A DNA stretch of 64,000 bases from positions 124,001 through 188,000 of the forward strand of contig CANNEA010000002.1 of the NCBI GenBank assembly GCA_947503525.1, written 5' to 3'. The notes under the pieces were generated by a model that did not search any database, was not told the origin of the DNA, and worked only from the letters and a program-made list of their open reading frames with translations. This document shows positions 1 through 10,093 of this stretch, in pieces. Position 1 is the first letter of the stretch; each line of letters starts with the position of its first letter. The DNA is from an uncultured Carboxylicivirga sp. (GTDB taxonomy: Bacteria; Bacteroidota; Bacteroidia; Bacteroidales; Marinilabiliaceae). A program made the translations under genes and the position numbers.

Positions 1-99
1 AATCTTTTTGATCATGCCGATCAATAAATAAGATTACAATGCTATTGAATTCCAATTCATATTAGCTTAAATTTATTTTTCATAACAAACACTCGTACT

Positions 100-786
100 A
101 TGAAAAAACTAATTGCTGAATTTATTGGAACTTTATGGTTAGTTCTAGGTGGATGTGGAAGTGCTGTTCTTGCCGCCGGATATCCTGAACTTGGGATAGG
201 CTTTGTAGGTGTATCTATTGCCTTTGGTTTATCGGTTTTAACCATGGCTTATGCGATAGGACATATTTCCGGTTGTCATCTCAATCCTGCTGTCTCTATT
301 GGTTTATGGATGGGAGGACGATTTCCTGCTAAAGACTTAATCCCCTACATTATTTCTCAAGTGCTTGGTGGATTAGCAGGTGCAGCCATATTGTTTATTA
401 TTGCCAGTGGTAAGACTGGTTTTGAAGTTGGGGGATTTGCGTCCAATGGATATGGCACCAGTTCACCGGGTGGCTATAGCATGATGGCCGCGCTCGTTAC
501 TGAAGTGGTAATGACCTTTATGTTCCTCATCATCATATTAGGAGCAACACACTCAAAAGCACCAAGATATCTTGCCGGCGTAGCGATAGGCTTAGGTTTA
601 ACACTTATCCATTTGATCAGTATCCCTGTCACCAATACCTCTGTTAATCCGGCCAGAAGCACAAGTCAGGCTATATTCGCAGGAGGAGCAGCTATTGATC
701 AGTTATGGTTATTCTGGGTGGCACCCATTATTGGAGCCATACTGGCTGGGATAGTTTATAATTATATTTCGCCGGAAGAAGAATAA
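100..786 (+). CDS. aqpZ: Aquaporin Z-type water channel
   Basis: This is an inner-membrane channel for passive water flux. Six hydrophobic helices are visible in 228 residues, the usual AqpZ length. Both NPA boxes are present (HLNPAVS around 62-64 and SVNPARS around 183-185). By alignment with E. coli AqpZ the selectivity-filter positions are Phe42, His171, Thr180 and Arg186, the water-selective set rather than the glycerol-facilitator set. The ATG at 100 opens directly on a typical first helix ([11 protein letters not shown]). The gene stands alone on the plus strand and ends one base before the convergent DUF4268 gene. The family call is secure; water rather than glycerol as substrate is inferred from the filter residues. 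Confidence 0.96.
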   Translation: MKKLIAEFIGTLWLVLGGCGSAVLAAGYPELGIGFVGVSIAFGLSVLTMAYAIGHISGCHLNPAVSIGLWMGGRFPAKDLIPYIISQVLGGLAGAAILFIIASGKTGFEVGGFASNGYGTSSPGGYSMMAALVTEVVMTFMFLIIILGATHSKAPRYLAGVAIGLGLTLIHLISIPVTNTSVNPARSTSQAIFAGGAAIDQLWLFWVAPIIGAILAGIVYNYISPEEE

Positions 787-787
787 A

Positions 788-1255
788 TTATTGACCCAAT
801 TCGTCATGCAGCAAAAAGTCTTTCACTTCAAGAAAGGCTTTTTCTATTCGTAACATCCGGTTAATCATAAATTTCATGGTCTCCGGCCATTGTTCTTCCT
901 GATACATATCTGCGGGTATTTGCTCATAGACACGACAAACTTCCTTACCTTCTTTTTTAGTGTATAGGTAATCCCATTTTAATTCTCCTTCGTACGTATC
1001 CTCAAAAATAGCTTTACAAGCCTCTAGCTTCTCATAAAGATACAAGCGTCGATCTTCCTTCTCGTGATTTATTTCAAGGGCTACAATGGCACGTTCCCGA
1101 TCAATGTCAAAACGAAGATCTAAACCTTTAATCCCGGTTTCATCGAATATCCATTTTACTTTTCTGCCTTTTTGACCAGGTAAACGACGAGTTCGGTTTT
1201 CAAGCTTATGCCAAAACAACTGACGCAATTCCTTTGCTTCCTCTTTTGAGAACAT
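788..1255 (-). CDS. DUF4268 domain-containing protein
   Basis: This is a 155-residue soluble, charged protein with no signal peptide or membrane segment. The N-terminal stretch (SKEEAKELRQLFWHKLENR) and the later pattern of conserved aromatic and acidic residues match the DUF4268 family, which is common in Bacteroidota and has no defined activity. DUF4268 domains are often seen at the C-terminus of restriction-like nucleases, but this stand-alone form lacks a nuclease motif that I can see. It is followed closely upstream by a small membrane protein gene on the same strand (7 bp gap), so the two may be cotranscribed. Function unknown. Confidence 0.8.
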   Translation of the reverse strand: MFSKEEAKELRQLFWHKLENRTRRLPGQKGRKVKWIFDETGIKGLDLRFDIDRERAIVALEINHEKEDRRLYLYEKLEACKAIFEDTYEGELKWDYLYTKKEGKEVCRVYEQIPADMYQEEQWPETMKFMINRMLRIEKAFLEVKDFLLHDELGQ

Positions 1256-1262
1256 AGTCTTA

Positions 1263-1424
1263 CTATTTTTTTCCTTTGTTTTTGAGCAACAAAAATAGAA
1301 GAAAAGCTGAACCTACGCCAATCATTAACAAACTCACCACCTCCATAGTGGAAGTGGTGCTATGTATCATACCAAAACCGGCAATGATCATTAAAATTGC
1401 CATTACAGCTAATTTGTTCTTCAT
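1263..1424 (-). CDS. Small hydrophobic membrane protein (53 aa)
   Basis: A short open frame of 53 residues begins with ATG at 1424 (MKNKLAVMAILMIIAGFGM) and stops with TAG at 1263. It contains two hydrophobic segments (about residues 4-20 and 28-47), separated by a short polar turn rich in Ser and Thr, and ends in a basic tail (KNKGKK), the plan of a small two-helix membrane protein. It sits between the porin gene and the DUF4268 gene with gaps of 11 and 7 bp on the same strand, so it is probably translated in that operon. I do not recognise a family. The compact spacing and good hydrophobic pattern support a real gene. Confidence 0.6.
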   Translation of the reverse strand: MKNKLAVMAILMIIAGFGMIHSTTSTMEVVSLLMIGVGSAFLLFLLLKNKGKK

Positions 1425-1435
1425 ATTTATGCACT

Positions 1436-2659
1436 TTAAAAGCTATAGCGCATACTCGCTGTTATTCGGTTATTCGTATAATTAGTTAAATCAATCGGCT
1501 TTGCATATTCATCATATGAATCTCCATAAGCCGCAACAACATACATCCATTCAAGTCCAAACCATATTTTTGGTGTAGCCATAAAAATTACTCTTGGTAC
1601 AACTGAATACATATTGGCAATATTTCCTCCAATTGTAAATCCGCTCAAAGGCACTGCCTTATCAATAGCACCGAGATTTTGAGTATAGCCAATTAATATT
1701 CCTGGTTTTACTTTCTCGGCATTGGACTCTATATCTGCCCAAAAGGCAAAGTTCTTGATAGCCGTATATTCTCGTTCAGGAGTATTATTATCTTTCTCTG
1801 CGAATCCACCAAGCATCACTAAATTGGTATTACCAGCCGTATACAAAGCTTCTGTTTTAAGGGTAATCGGCCCTATACCCTTTTTAAGTGATCCGGCGAA
1901 ATAATGTCCTTTGGCTGTCTCCTTAGTTATTGCACCTGTATTTGGATCAACTAATTCAGGTCGTAATGCTTTATAACCACCAGTTACACCAGCAAAAAAA
2001 TCGTTTTGCTTATATTTAAACTGAAGTGCCATTTCCGGAACATATGAGTTCTCAAACCCTTTTGACATTCCTTTATCAGCAAAATCATTTTGAGTCATAA
2101 TAAAACCAATACCTTCAATTCTTTCGGATATCTGATATCCTAATCGAACCATTGGTTGACGATTAAGCGGGTGATATGGCGTACCACAGCTCAGATTAAC
2201 TGTACGTGGAAAATTATCGGTTATAAATAATGGATGCCAATATTGTCCTACCAATAAGCTTGTCTTATCCCAATTAAGGCGAATAAAAGCATGGCGAAGC
2301 CTAAACTGTACATCCTGATGATCAGGACTTTTATCCCCTAAGAAATCCCCTTCGATAAAGGCAAAACTTTTTGCCCCAAATACTTCAGGACCAGATACGC
2401 CTATATTAAAACGACTAAAGGCCGCATCAACATCGAAATTACCAATGCTATTAATATCGTTTCCTTCACTATCAAGGCTGGCAGGTTTTGGAAAAAGATA
2501 AATATTTCCATTACGTGCAGTTACACTCTGCCTGCTATCGTAATAACCATTGACCCCAACGAATCCATGTATCTCAACTTTAAACTTCTTTTCCTTTTCC
2601 TGTGCACTTAACTGCAATGCTAAAAACAGTAGCAAAGCAAGACTTATTAATTTATTCAT
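1436..2659 (-). CDS. Outer-membrane porin-like beta-barrel protein
   Basis: A cleavable signal peptide (about residues 1-19, ending LSAQ) precedes about 390 residues of alternating aromatic/polar strands. The protein ends in a strand with terminal Phe (ITASMRYSF), the signature of a protein inserted by BamA. Recurrent motifs such as FGAKSFAFIEGDF, RLRHAFIRLNW and LLVGQYWHPLF resemble DcaP-like and phosphate-selective porins, which are trimeric outer-membrane channels for small anions or sugars. The substrate is not evident and no transporter sits beside it. The start is set by the signal peptide. Confidence is high for an outer-membrane barrel and lower for the subfamily. Confidence 0.8.
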   Translation of the reverse strand: MNKLISLALLLFLALQLSAQEKEKKFKVEIHGFVGVNGYYDSRQSVTARNGNIYLFPKPASLDSEGNDINSIGNFDVDAAFSRFNIGVSGPEVFGAKSFAFIEGDFLGDKSPDHQDVQFRLRHAFIRLNWDKTSLLVGQYWHPLFITDNFPRTVNLSCGTPYHPLNRQPMVRLGYQISERIEGIGFIMTQNDFADKGMSKGFENSYVPEMALQFKYKQNDFFAGVTGGYKALRPELVDPNTGAITKETAKGHYFAGSLKKGIGPITLKTEALYTAGNTNLVMLGGFAEKDNNTPEREYTAIKNFAFWADIESNAEKVKPGILIGYTQNLGAIDKAVPLSGFTIGGNIANMYSVVPRVIFMATPKIWFGLEWMYVVAAYGDSYDEYAKPIDLTNYTNNRITASMRYSF

Positions 2660-2794
2660 TATCTGAGACTTAAAAATTGTTTAAATTAGTAAACAAATGT
2701 ATGCAAAGCAAGTAAATAAATACCGAATGCGCAACATATCAAGGCCTTAAAAAACTGTATTAAATCAATTCAAAGATCCTTCTTGCAAACTTTA

Positions 2795-4348
2795 CTACTG
2801 AATTTTAAAATAACCAATCGTTTCCTTAAGCAATTCTGCTTGTCTGGATAACTCCTCTGAACTGGAAGCCATCTCTTCAGACGAAGCTGAATTTTGAGAA
2901 GTTATGCTTACTAATGATTGTATTGCTCCATTGATATGATTAGCTCCTGATTCTTGTTCCTGAGATGCCACTAATATTTCATGAATTGCACCAATAATGG
3001 TCTTTATCTCGGGTAATATAGCTTCCATCTCTTCCCACGATTTTTGTGCGATTTCTAAACTGGATGCCGAAACTTCATCAATTTCATTGGCCGCTTTTTG
3101 AGTAAACTCTGAAAGCTTTCTTACTTCAGAAGCCACAACCGCGAAACCACGACCAGCATCACCTGCTCGCGATGCTTCCACCGATGCGTTTAAGGCTAAG
3201 AGGTTTGTTTGAAAGGCAATATCCTTAATCACGGCCACTTTCGAGCTAATTGATTGCATGGCATCCAAATTCTGACTAACTGTCTTTTGCAACTGCTCAA
3301 TTCCTAAATTCGCTTTCCCAGCTGTCTCTTCTGTTCGCTTTGCATTCGACGAATTAGAATGAATATTAGACACCATTTGCTCAATGGATGTAGAAATCTC
3401 TTCCGTTGAAGCAGCCTGTGAATTGGCACCGTCTGAAATATGTTCGGCCGACTGCGCCATTTGTTCGCTGGCTGTAAATACATTCGCCGATCCCTGAATG
3501 ACCTGCTCTATTATTTCTTTAAGCTTATGTAAGGTACTTTGTAAAGACTGTTGCAATACACCAATCTCATCATTTTCTGTTTTACTGATCCGGATGCTTA
3601 AATCTCCTGCTGCTATTGATTCGGTATGTTTTGATAAGGAAATTATAGATCGTGTTATTCGACGACCAAAGAAAACGGACAGAACTCCAAAGATGACCAA
3701 CATGATAAAAGCAATAATTACAGTTTGCATTATACTCCTTTGCAAACCCGCCATTTGCTCTTCCTTGGTTTCCCTAATTCGAGTATCAATATCATCAATG
3801 TAATTTCCGGTTCCTACTATCCAATTGAATGGTTCGAAGTAAGCTGAGAAACTTCGCTTTGGAAGATCTACGTTTCCCCCTTTTTTAGGAAACCAATATT
3901 CCATATATCCATCTCCTTCAATTGCCGACTTAATAATCTTTTGAATCATTAAACTTCCTTTGGCATCCTTCAAGTCCCATCGACTTTTACCTTCAACTTC
4001 CTTATTCCCGAGTAGAACGACATTAACCCCTTCTTTGGTATCCACCCAAAAATAGCCATCGGTACCGTAATGTAATCCCCTTATTTGATGTGCCGCATAA
4101 AACATGGCTTCATCCATACTCATCGAATCTGCCTCAACCAATTGATAAACTCCATCGAGCAAAGTCATTACTGTTTGAACTTCGTATTTCACCGATTCGT
4201 CGAAATTTCGCCTTAACAAGGCTTCTAAATCTTCCAGCTCTTTTTGCTGTGCATTATAGGAAATAATGGTTGATGGCACTGTTATAGACAAAGCTAAAAT
4301 AACCAGCATCCCTACAGAAAAGGCGATAACCTTTGTAGTAATTTTCAT
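2795..4348 (-). CDS. Methyl-accepting chemotaxis protein with Cache_2 sensor
   Basis: This is a transmembrane chemoreceptor of 517 residues. A first membrane helix (about 7-29) leads into a periplasmic single-Cache (Cache_2) ligand domain (about 35-195), recognised by [21 protein letters not shown] and [14 protein letters not shown] second helix (about 208-230) is followed by a HAMP linker (about 231-284) and a signalling domain whose tip reads [20 protein letters not shown]. Such receptors control CheA kinase; Cache_2 domains commonly bind small carboxylates. No che or flagellar gene is nearby, so it is an orphan receptor here. The C-terminus lacks a CheR-tethering pentapeptide. Confidence 0.93.
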   Translation of the reverse strand: MKITTKVIAFSVGMLVILALSITVPSTIISYNAQQKELEDLEALLRRNFDESVKYEVQTVMTLLDGVYQLVEADSMSMDEAMFYAAHQIRGLHYGTDGYFWVDTKEGVNVVLLGNKEVEGKSRWDLKDAKGSLMIQKIIKSAIEGDGYMEYWFPKKGGNVDLPKRSFSAYFEPFNWIVGTGNYIDDIDTRIRETKEEQMAGLQRSIMQTVIIAFIMLVIFGVLSVFFGRRITRSIISLSKHTESIAAGDLSIRISKTENDEIGVLQQSLQSTLHKLKEIIEQVIQGSANVFTASEQMAQSAEHISDGANSQAASTEEISTSIEQMVSNIHSNSSNAKRTEETAGKANLGIEQLQKTVSQNLDAMQSISSKVAVIKDIAFQTNLLALNASVEASRAGDAGRGFAVVASEVRKLSEFTQKAANEIDEVSASSLEIAQKSWEEMEAILPEIKTIIGAIHEILVASQEQESGANHINGAIQSLVSITSQNSASSEEMASSSEELSRQAELLKETIGYFKIQ

Positions 4349-4653
4349 TATCTTGGATTTAATGTTATTGGGTATTAAGGTGTTTTTTTACGCATTATCC
4401 AGACTAACGTTGCAACATTAACAGCAATTTTCATTCTTTATATTGGTTCTAAATTCAACGCTATTAATACCGCTTTAATCCAAGCTACCAGTTAATTATT
4501 TATAGCAAGGCTTATTTAGAAAGGATAATTACGGAATTCTTGCTCTTATTTACTATTTTAACCACCTTAATAATCCGATCGTTTGATTTTTGAACTATTG
4601 ATTAAGCGGCTTGTTTTAGATTTCGTGAAGAAAGAATCCAAAGAAGAAATACT
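4349..4653. other. Intergenic region between divergent genes
   Basis: About 305 bases lie between the divergent chemoreceptor and ccsBA genes and should hold both promoters. I see no convincing TAnnTTTG box, hairpin or reading frame. The only pattern noted is a short palindrome, gttgcaac. Confidence 0.4.
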
Positions 4654-7600
4654 ATGAAGAAGTTATATGATGTTCTTACTGCCCATTGGCTAATGGGAAG
4701 TCTGCTATTATTTATTGGCGCCGTCATTGGAGTTGCTACATTTATCGAAAATGATTTCGGAACTAATGCTTCAAAAGCTCTGGTATACAATGCCTGGTGG
4801 TTTGAGTTAGTGTTTGTATTGTTATCGATAAACATGTTTGGCAACCTTATCAAATTTAAAACCTGGTCAGTTAAAAAAATACCTGTTCTGGTTTTTCACT
4901 TAGCCTTTCTCATAATTTTGATTGGTGCAGCCATCACCCGATATATTGGTTACGAAGGTATAATGCATATTCGCGAAGGTGACGATTCTAATAAGATTCT
5001 TTCGAGCGACCAGTTTGTTTCAGCAAAAATTGTGGCCGATGGCTATGAAGAAAACGATGAACAACATGTCATATATTCTATCGTCAGTCCTAACGAATAC
5101 TCGGCCAGTTTTTCAACTCCTAAGGGAAAATTAAAGGTCCGAAGCGAAGTCTTTATTCCTCAGGCGATGTCAAGAGCAGTCGAAAAACCAGGTGGGCAAG
5201 AAGCTATTCAATTGGTACTTTCGTTGGGACAGGGAAGAGAAGAGTTTTCAATATTTAAGGGAGATGAAATTAATGTTGGACAATTCACCCTTGGTTTTGA
5301 TACTAAACAAGGCGATGCTGACATACTTTTGAATATGAAAGATGGTGTGCCTTATTTCACCTATAAGGATACGGCCAGCCTAAGACAAATGCAGACTGGC
5401 GTAATTCAGAAGTTTGAACCCTTTGTTGCACACAAACTGTTTAATGGTGTTCTTTATAGTTTTGGTGACCTACGTATGGTTTACACCGATTACCTTGAAA
5501 GTGCTGTTATTGAACCAGTGGCTGTGGAAGGTAAAAATGGTCAAGGCCTACCTGATGCGATTAAGTTTGTTGCCGAGTTAAATGATCAGGAAAAAGAATT
5601 CTATGCTTTTGGTAAAAAAGATGTACTTGGTAAAGTTTATAAAACTGAAATCGAAGGTGTAAACATTGAGGTCACTTATGGTGCCAAATTAATTCAAATT
5701 CCATTTTCATTGCATCTTAATCGATTTGAATTGGAGCGCTATCCAGGTAGTGAGAGCCCAAGTTCGTATGCCAGTGAAGTAACTTTACTCGATGAACGTA
5801 CAGGCTTAAAAGAAGATCGACGCATCTACATGAATAACATTCTAAATTATAAAGGCTACCGCTTTTTCCAATCCTCATACGATATGGATGAAAAGGGAAC
5901 AGTGCTTTCCGTTAATCGTGATTTATGGGGAACCATCTTAACCTATATAGGCTACTTTTTATTGGCCTTGGGAATGTTTACAGCACTTGTTGCACCAAAT
6001 ACACGTTTCCGCTTTTTGATTAAACGAACAAGTGAAATATACGACCAGAAAAAGAAATATCTGGCAATAGGCTTATTGATGTTTGCCTTGCCTTCAATGG
6101 CTCAGGATTTACAACCCAATATCAAAATTAGTAAAGAGACAGCAGAAGCCTTTGGTAATTTATGGGTGCAGGATAATGGCGGTAGAATGAAACCCCTAAA
6201 TACACTTAACAGTGAAGTAGTTCGTAAACTGGTTAAGCACAATTCATTTAAAGGACAATCTGTTGATCAAATGGCTCTGGGAATAATGATAGACCCTCAG
6301 TTTTGGCAGGAAGTTCCTTTGATTACCGTTAAACATGATGAATTAAGATCAATATTGCAACTGAGAGAAAAGAAGTCATCCTTCCGTAACTTCTTCTCCC
6401 CGGATGGACAATATAAAATCCGCCAATTGGTTGAATCATCTCATCGTAAACGTCCTGCCTATCGCAATAAATTGGAGCAGGAAGCAGTTAAGGTTGACGA
6501 GCAGGTTAATGTTTTCTATATGGCCCAAATGGGTAACTTCTTTCGTTTGTTTCCAAAACCAAATGATGAAAACAATAAATGGTTAACTCCAGGCGATAAA
6601 GTAGATGGTGTTCCTCAAGAGGACAGCCTGTTTATTCGTAATATTTTTGGCATGTATCTGGAAGCCATTAGTGCAGGTGATAAAGCCAAAGAAGAAAGTT
6701 ATATTCAGGCAATAGCAGCTTATCAAACGAAATATGGAGCAGATGTATTGCCATCGGATTACAAAAAGGATATAGAGATATTCTACAATAATAGTAATCT
6801 GTTTATGTCGCTGATGCCATACTTTCTGGTATTAGGTATTGTTTTATTATTCTTTCAGCTAATTCGTTTAGTAAAACCAAAGTATAAGTTTAAATGGCCT
6901 CTTCGAATTGGACTGGGCATGGTAATTATTGCTTTTATACTGTACACAATTGCGCTTGCCATTCGTTGGTACATTTCCGGTCACGCTCCATGGAGTAATG
7001 GTTATGAATCAATGTTATACATTGGCTGGACGACCTTATTGGCTGGATTATTATTTTCAAAACAAAGTCCGATAGCATTGTCGGTTACTTCAATGTTTGG
7101 AGGTATCATATTAATGGTAGCTCACCTGAGTTGGATGAATCCGGAAATCACTAATCTGGTGCCGGTATTAAAATCATATTGGCTTACCATTCACGTGGCG
7201 ATAATTGTGGCCAGCTATGGCTTCCTTGGTTTAGGTTTCCTTCTGGGATTTCTTAATCTGATATTGATGGGTGCCAAAACAAAAGCTAATCAAAAGGCCT
7301 TTTCATTGACCATAGAAGAGTTATCAGGCATCAGTGAAATGACAATGACCGTAGGTTTATATTTACTTACCGTAGGTGCCTTCCTTGGCGGTGTTTGGGC
7401 CAATGAGTCATGGGGACGATACTGGGGGTGGGATCCTAAAGAAACCTGGTCAGCAGTTACAATATTAGTTTATGCATTTATTTTGCATATGCGATTTATA
7501 CCAGGCATGAAAGGTCTTACTACATTTAATTTCTGGTCGGTAATTGGATTTGCATCGGTCATTATGACCTATTTGGGTGTAAATTATTATTTGGCAGGTA

Positions 7601-7740
7601 TGCACTCTTATGCAAAAGGTGATCCGGTACCTGTACCAACTTTTGTATATTATACGGTGGCGGTGATAGCAGTTGTATCATTTTATGCTTTTTATAACGA
7701 AAAGAAATTGACTCAGGAAGAACATCAATCTGAAGAATAA
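4654..7740 (+). CDS. ccsBA: Fused cytochrome c biogenesis protein CcsB-CcsA (System II)
   Basis: This is a haem-delivery and cytochrome c haem-lyase complex as one polypeptide of 1028 residues. The N-terminal part (1-450) is ResB/CcsB-like: membrane helices flank a large periplasmic domain. A central periplasmic stretch (about 485-710) begins with IKISKETAEAFGNLWVQDNGGR, typical of Bacteroidota fusions. The C-terminal part (about 710-1010) is CcsA with about eight helices and the haem-binding WWD motif WGRYWGWDPKETWS at 920-933, with flanking periplasmic histidines in AHLSWM, TIHVAI and MHSYAK. Known System II proteins bring haem to the outer face and ligate it to CXXCH apocytochromes. It is monocistronic and ends at a strong terminator. 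No cytochrome gene is adjacent. Confidence 0.95.
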   Translation: MKKLYDVLTAHWLMGSLLLFIGAVIGVATFIENDFGTNASKALVYNAWWFELVFVLLSINMFGNLIKFKTWSVKKIPVLVFHLAFLIILIGAAITRYIGYEGIMHIREGDDSNKILSSDQFVSAKIVADGYEENDEQHVIYSIVSPNEYSASFSTPKGKLKVRSEVFIPQAMSRAVEKPGGQEAIQLVLSLGQGREEFSIFKGDEINVGQFTLGFDTKQGDADILLNMKDGVPYFTYKDTASLRQMQTGVIQKFEPFVAHKLFNGVLYSFGDLRMVYTDYLESAVIEPVAVEGKNGQGLPDAIKFVAELNDQEKEFYAFGKKDVLGKVYKTEIEGVNIEVTYGAKLIQIPFSLHLNRFELERYPGSESPSSYASEVTLLDERTGLKEDRRIYMNNILNYKGYRFFQSSYDMDEKGTVLSVNRDLWGTILTYIGYFLLALGMFTALVAPNTRFRFLIKRTSEIYDQKKKYLAIGLLMFALPSMAQDLQPNIKISKETAEAFGNLWVQDNGGRMKPLNTLNSEVVRKLVKHNSFKGQSVDQMALGIMIDPQFWQEVPLITVKHDELRSILQLREKKSSFRNFFSPDGQYKIRQLVESSHRKRPAYRNKLEQEAVKVDEQVNVFYMAQMGNFFRLFPKPNDENNKWLTPGDKVDGVPQEDSLFIRNIFGMYLEAISAGDKAKEESYIQAIAAYQTKYGADVLPSDYKKDIEIFYNNSNLFMSLMPYFLVLGIVLLFFQLIRLVKPKYKFKWPLRIGLGMVIIAFILYTIALAIRWYISGHAPWSNGYESMLYIGWTTLLAGLLFSKQSPIALSVTSMFGGIILMVAHLSWMNPEITNLVPVLKSYWLTIHVAIIVASYGFLGLGFLLGFLNLILMGAKTKANQKAFSLTIEELSGISEMTMTVGLYLLTVGAFLGGVWANESWGRYWGWDPKETWSAVTILVYAFILHMRFIPGMKGLTTFNFWSVIGFASVIMTYLGVNYYLAGMHSYAKGDPVPVPTFVYYTVAVIAVVSFYAFYNEKKLTQEEHQSEE

Positions 7741-7760
7741 GTAAAACTTTAATACAATGT

Positions 7761-7796
7761 AAGACCGATAGTTAGCCGACTATCGGTCTTTTTTTT
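7761..7796 (+). terminator. Rho-independent terminator after ccsBA
   Basis: A perfect 12-bp stem (aagaccgatagt / actatcggtctt) with a 6-base loop is followed immediately by a run of six further T. It lies 20 bases past the ccsBA stop codon. Confidence 0.93.
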
Positions 7797-7861
7797 GCAA
7801 AATTGGCAAACAAAAGGCGATTAGGTGTTGTTTATCATTCTAAACAAATAGATCAAACAAA

Positions 7862-8359
7862 ATGGCAAAAATTACATTTAAAGGATCACCTGTTGCAACA
7901 GCTGGTGATTTACCAAGAGTAGGTGCTGAGGCTCCTGAATTTTCATTAATAAAAACAGATTTGAGCGAGGTTTCGCTTGCTGACTATAAAGGACAGAAAG
8001 TTGTTTTAAATATATTCCCAAGTGTTGACACTGGAGTATGTGCAGCATCTGTTCGTCGTTTCAATGATGAGGCGTCAAAAAAGGATAACACAGCTGTATT
8101 GTGTATCTCAAAAGATTTACCTTTCGCTCACTCTCGTTTTTGCGGTGCAGAAGGATTAGACAAAGTAGTTTCTTTATCGGAATACAAAGATGAAGTATTC
8201 AGTCAGAATTATGGTGTGAAAATGATTGACGGCCCTTTAAGCGGTCTTCTTTCACGTGCAGTTGTTGTTGTTGACGAGCAAGGTAAAGTACTACATAGTG
8301 AACAGGTTGATGACATTGTTCACGAACCCGATTATGAAGCTGCTTTAAAAGTATTGTAG
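7862..8359 (+). CDS. tpx: Thiol peroxidase Tpx (2-Cys peroxiredoxin)
   Basis: This is an atypical 2-Cys peroxiredoxin that reduces hydroperoxides in the cytoplasm using thioredoxin. It has 165 residues, the family length. The peroxidatic cysteine is Cys60 in PSVDTGVCAASVR and the resolving cysteine is Cys94 in HSRFCGAEG, a spacing equal to E. coli Tpx (Cys61/Cys95). An additional Cys81 is present. The start MAKITFKGSPV is the canonical Tpx beginning. The gene is monocistronic, bounded by terminators on both sides. The call is secure. Confidence 0.97.
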   Translation: MAKITFKGSPVATAGDLPRVGAEAPEFSLIKTDLSEVSLADYKGQKVVLNIFPSVDTGVCAASVRRFNDEASKKDNTAVLCISKDLPFAHSRFCGAEGLDKVVSLSEYKDEVFSQNYGVKMIDGPLSGLLSRAVVVVDEQGKVLHSEQVDDIVHEPDYEAALKVL

Positions 8360-8406
8360 CTAATAAACGGATAGCTTTTTATAGTTTAGTTTTATTTTAT
8401 GTTCTT

Positions 8407-8440
8407 AAAAGCCAGATGGGGCGGTCCATCTGGTTTTTTT
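8407..8440 (+). terminator. Rho-independent terminator after tpx
   Basis: An 8-bp core stem (ccagatgg / ccatctgg, loop ggcggt) is extended by A/T pairs and followed by a T-rich run on the plus strand. It may also serve the convergent TPR gene, but the minus-strand T run is weaker. Confidence 0.88.
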
Positions 8441-8496
8441 ATTTTTTATGGTTTGCCTGCTAAAGTCAATACCTTTAGTTTATTTGCACTCTCTTT

Positions 8497-9774
8497 TTAT
8501 TGCACGCCTTGCCTGAAAAACTGATCTTCCTTTATTGAGTTTAAACGACCGCTAACAACCTCTTTTAAACGAAGCGTATATAAATCATTTCCCTTTTTGG
8601 AATCTAAAGTATCAGGTAAGCCAGCCAGAAATCGATTATAAAGCTCTTGTGCCTTATCCGCATCTTTTAAGTTATAATCATAAATAGCTGCCTGATTATA
8701 TAAATACTGTACAGTCTCAGGTGAGAATTGAAAGGCAGAATCATAATAGGCAACTGCTTTGGCATAATCCCCACTTTCTTCATGCATCATGGCCAGTTTA
8801 GTATGTATCTTCTCCATTAATCCGGGAGAAGGTGCCAAAAGAAAAGCAGCCTTTTCCAAATAAGGTTTACCTCGCAAGGGCTGGTTGCTCTGCCCAAGTG
8901 CTGCTCCAAGGAAAAAACATACTTCTACATCATCATCTTTTAATTTAAAAGCATTGTAGAGAAATTCAACAGCTTCATCATAATTTTCCATGCGATGATA
9001 AGCCATTCCAATATGCTTCTTCGTTAAAAGTGAACTATCACCTTTGGCTTCCATTCGTTTGAACAGCTTAACTGCATTTCCATTTGCACCTGCTTTAAAG
9101 CTGGCTAATCCAGCCATGCTAACAAAACGTTTGCTATAACCTAAAGTATCCACAAAGTGCATGCTTACATCGAAACTTTCTTTATACTTCTTTTTTCCAT
9201 AATAAAGCATAGCCAAACGGTGACCAACTTTTTGATTCGTAGGATATTGCTTAAGTAACTTTGCGTACATATCAATGGCCATTAGTGTTTCTGAAGCTTT
9301 TTGCAAAGTTTCAGCCAATAACATATTGACATTAAAGTTTAAAGAATCTGTTTCATAATAATTAGTAAGAATGATAATTGTACTGTCATAGTCCTGATTA
9401 AAATTCTTTATCTGTGCATATCGCAATAAATTACTGAGATTTTGAGGCTCCTCTTTATAGCGCTCTTGGCAAAGAGGTAAAGCTTCGGCATATTGTCCTG
9501 TTGAGAAGTACACTTTACAAAGCAGATCAACTAGTTCTGATGATGAAACACCTGAATTAGAATTCAACTTAAGAATTGCCCGGTCAGGTTGCCCCGATTG
9601 CGAATAGGCTGATGCTAATAGGTACAGCTCTTCCTTGCTTCTATCGGCTTTAGCTTCCAGCAAAGTAATAAGTTCGGAATATCGTTCTTGAGAAAAAAGG
9701 AGGTTAAAATTATCCTGAGCAGAAAGGGTACATGAATACCATAAAACAGCTGCAATAAGAAATAGCTTTTTCAT
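8497..9774 (-). CDS. Secreted tetratricopeptide repeat protein
   Basis: The 425-residue product starts with a signal peptide (about 1-19, ending TLSAQ), so it acts in the periplasm or is surface exposed. The remainder consists of consecutive helical repeats of about 34 residues, many with the TPR consensus spacing (for example HIGMAYHRMENYDEAVEFLY and KLAMMHEESGDYAKAVAYYD). TPR arrays mediate protein-protein contacts; no enzymatic motif is present. The gene stands alone, convergent with tpx and separated by about 320 bases from dgt. A scaffold or assembly role in the envelope is plausible but not shown. Confidence 0.85.
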   Translation of the reverse strand: MKKLFLIAAVLWYSCTLSAQDNFNLLFSQERYSELITLLEAKADRSKEELYLLASAYSQSGQPDRAILKLNSNSGVSSSELVDLLCKVYFSTGQYAEALPLCQERYKEEPQNLSNLLRYAQIKNFNQDYDSTIIILTNYYETDSLNFNVNMLLAETLQKASETLMAIDMYAKLLKQYPTNQKVGHRLAMLYYGKKKYKESFDVSMHFVDTLGYSKRFVSMAGLASFKAGANGNAVKLFKRMEAKGDSSLLTKKHIGMAYHRMENYDEAVEFLYNAFKLKDDDVEVCFFLGAALGQSNQPLRGKPYLEKAAFLLAPSPGLMEKIHTKLAMMHEESGDYAKAVAYYDSAFQFSPETVQYLYNQAAIYDYNLKDADKAQELYNRFLAGLPDTLDSKKGNDLYTLRLKEVVSGRLNSIKEDQFFRQGVQ

Positions 9775-10093
9775 TTTGATAATAATAAGTTAGGCCTAAA
9801 GTGATATTAAAATCAGAATGAAAATAGGGTTTTATCTTTTAGCGTGCAATTAAAGGCTTTATTAATTATAATGTCAGTTAAATAATATGTCTATATTATA
9901 AGGCAAGAGGACTCAGGATAATAAAAGTGCGGGGGAAACCTATGTTAAAGCTATAATCTTTGAACACGACACAATAGCGCCCTAATTAACAGGATGCCAT
10001 CTTGATTTGCATGCTGCCAATAAAGATCGCATCCCTAAAAAAAATGTAACTTAATTGCTTGGTTTTTTTATCCTCTACACTAATATCTCACAG
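9775..10093. other. Intergenic region, nothing identified
   Basis: About 320 bases between the TPR gene and dgt, both on the minus strand. I see no reading frame, tRNA, clear hairpin with a T run, or canonical promoter box. It should contain the TPR gene promoter and the dgt 3' end. Confidence 0.35.
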
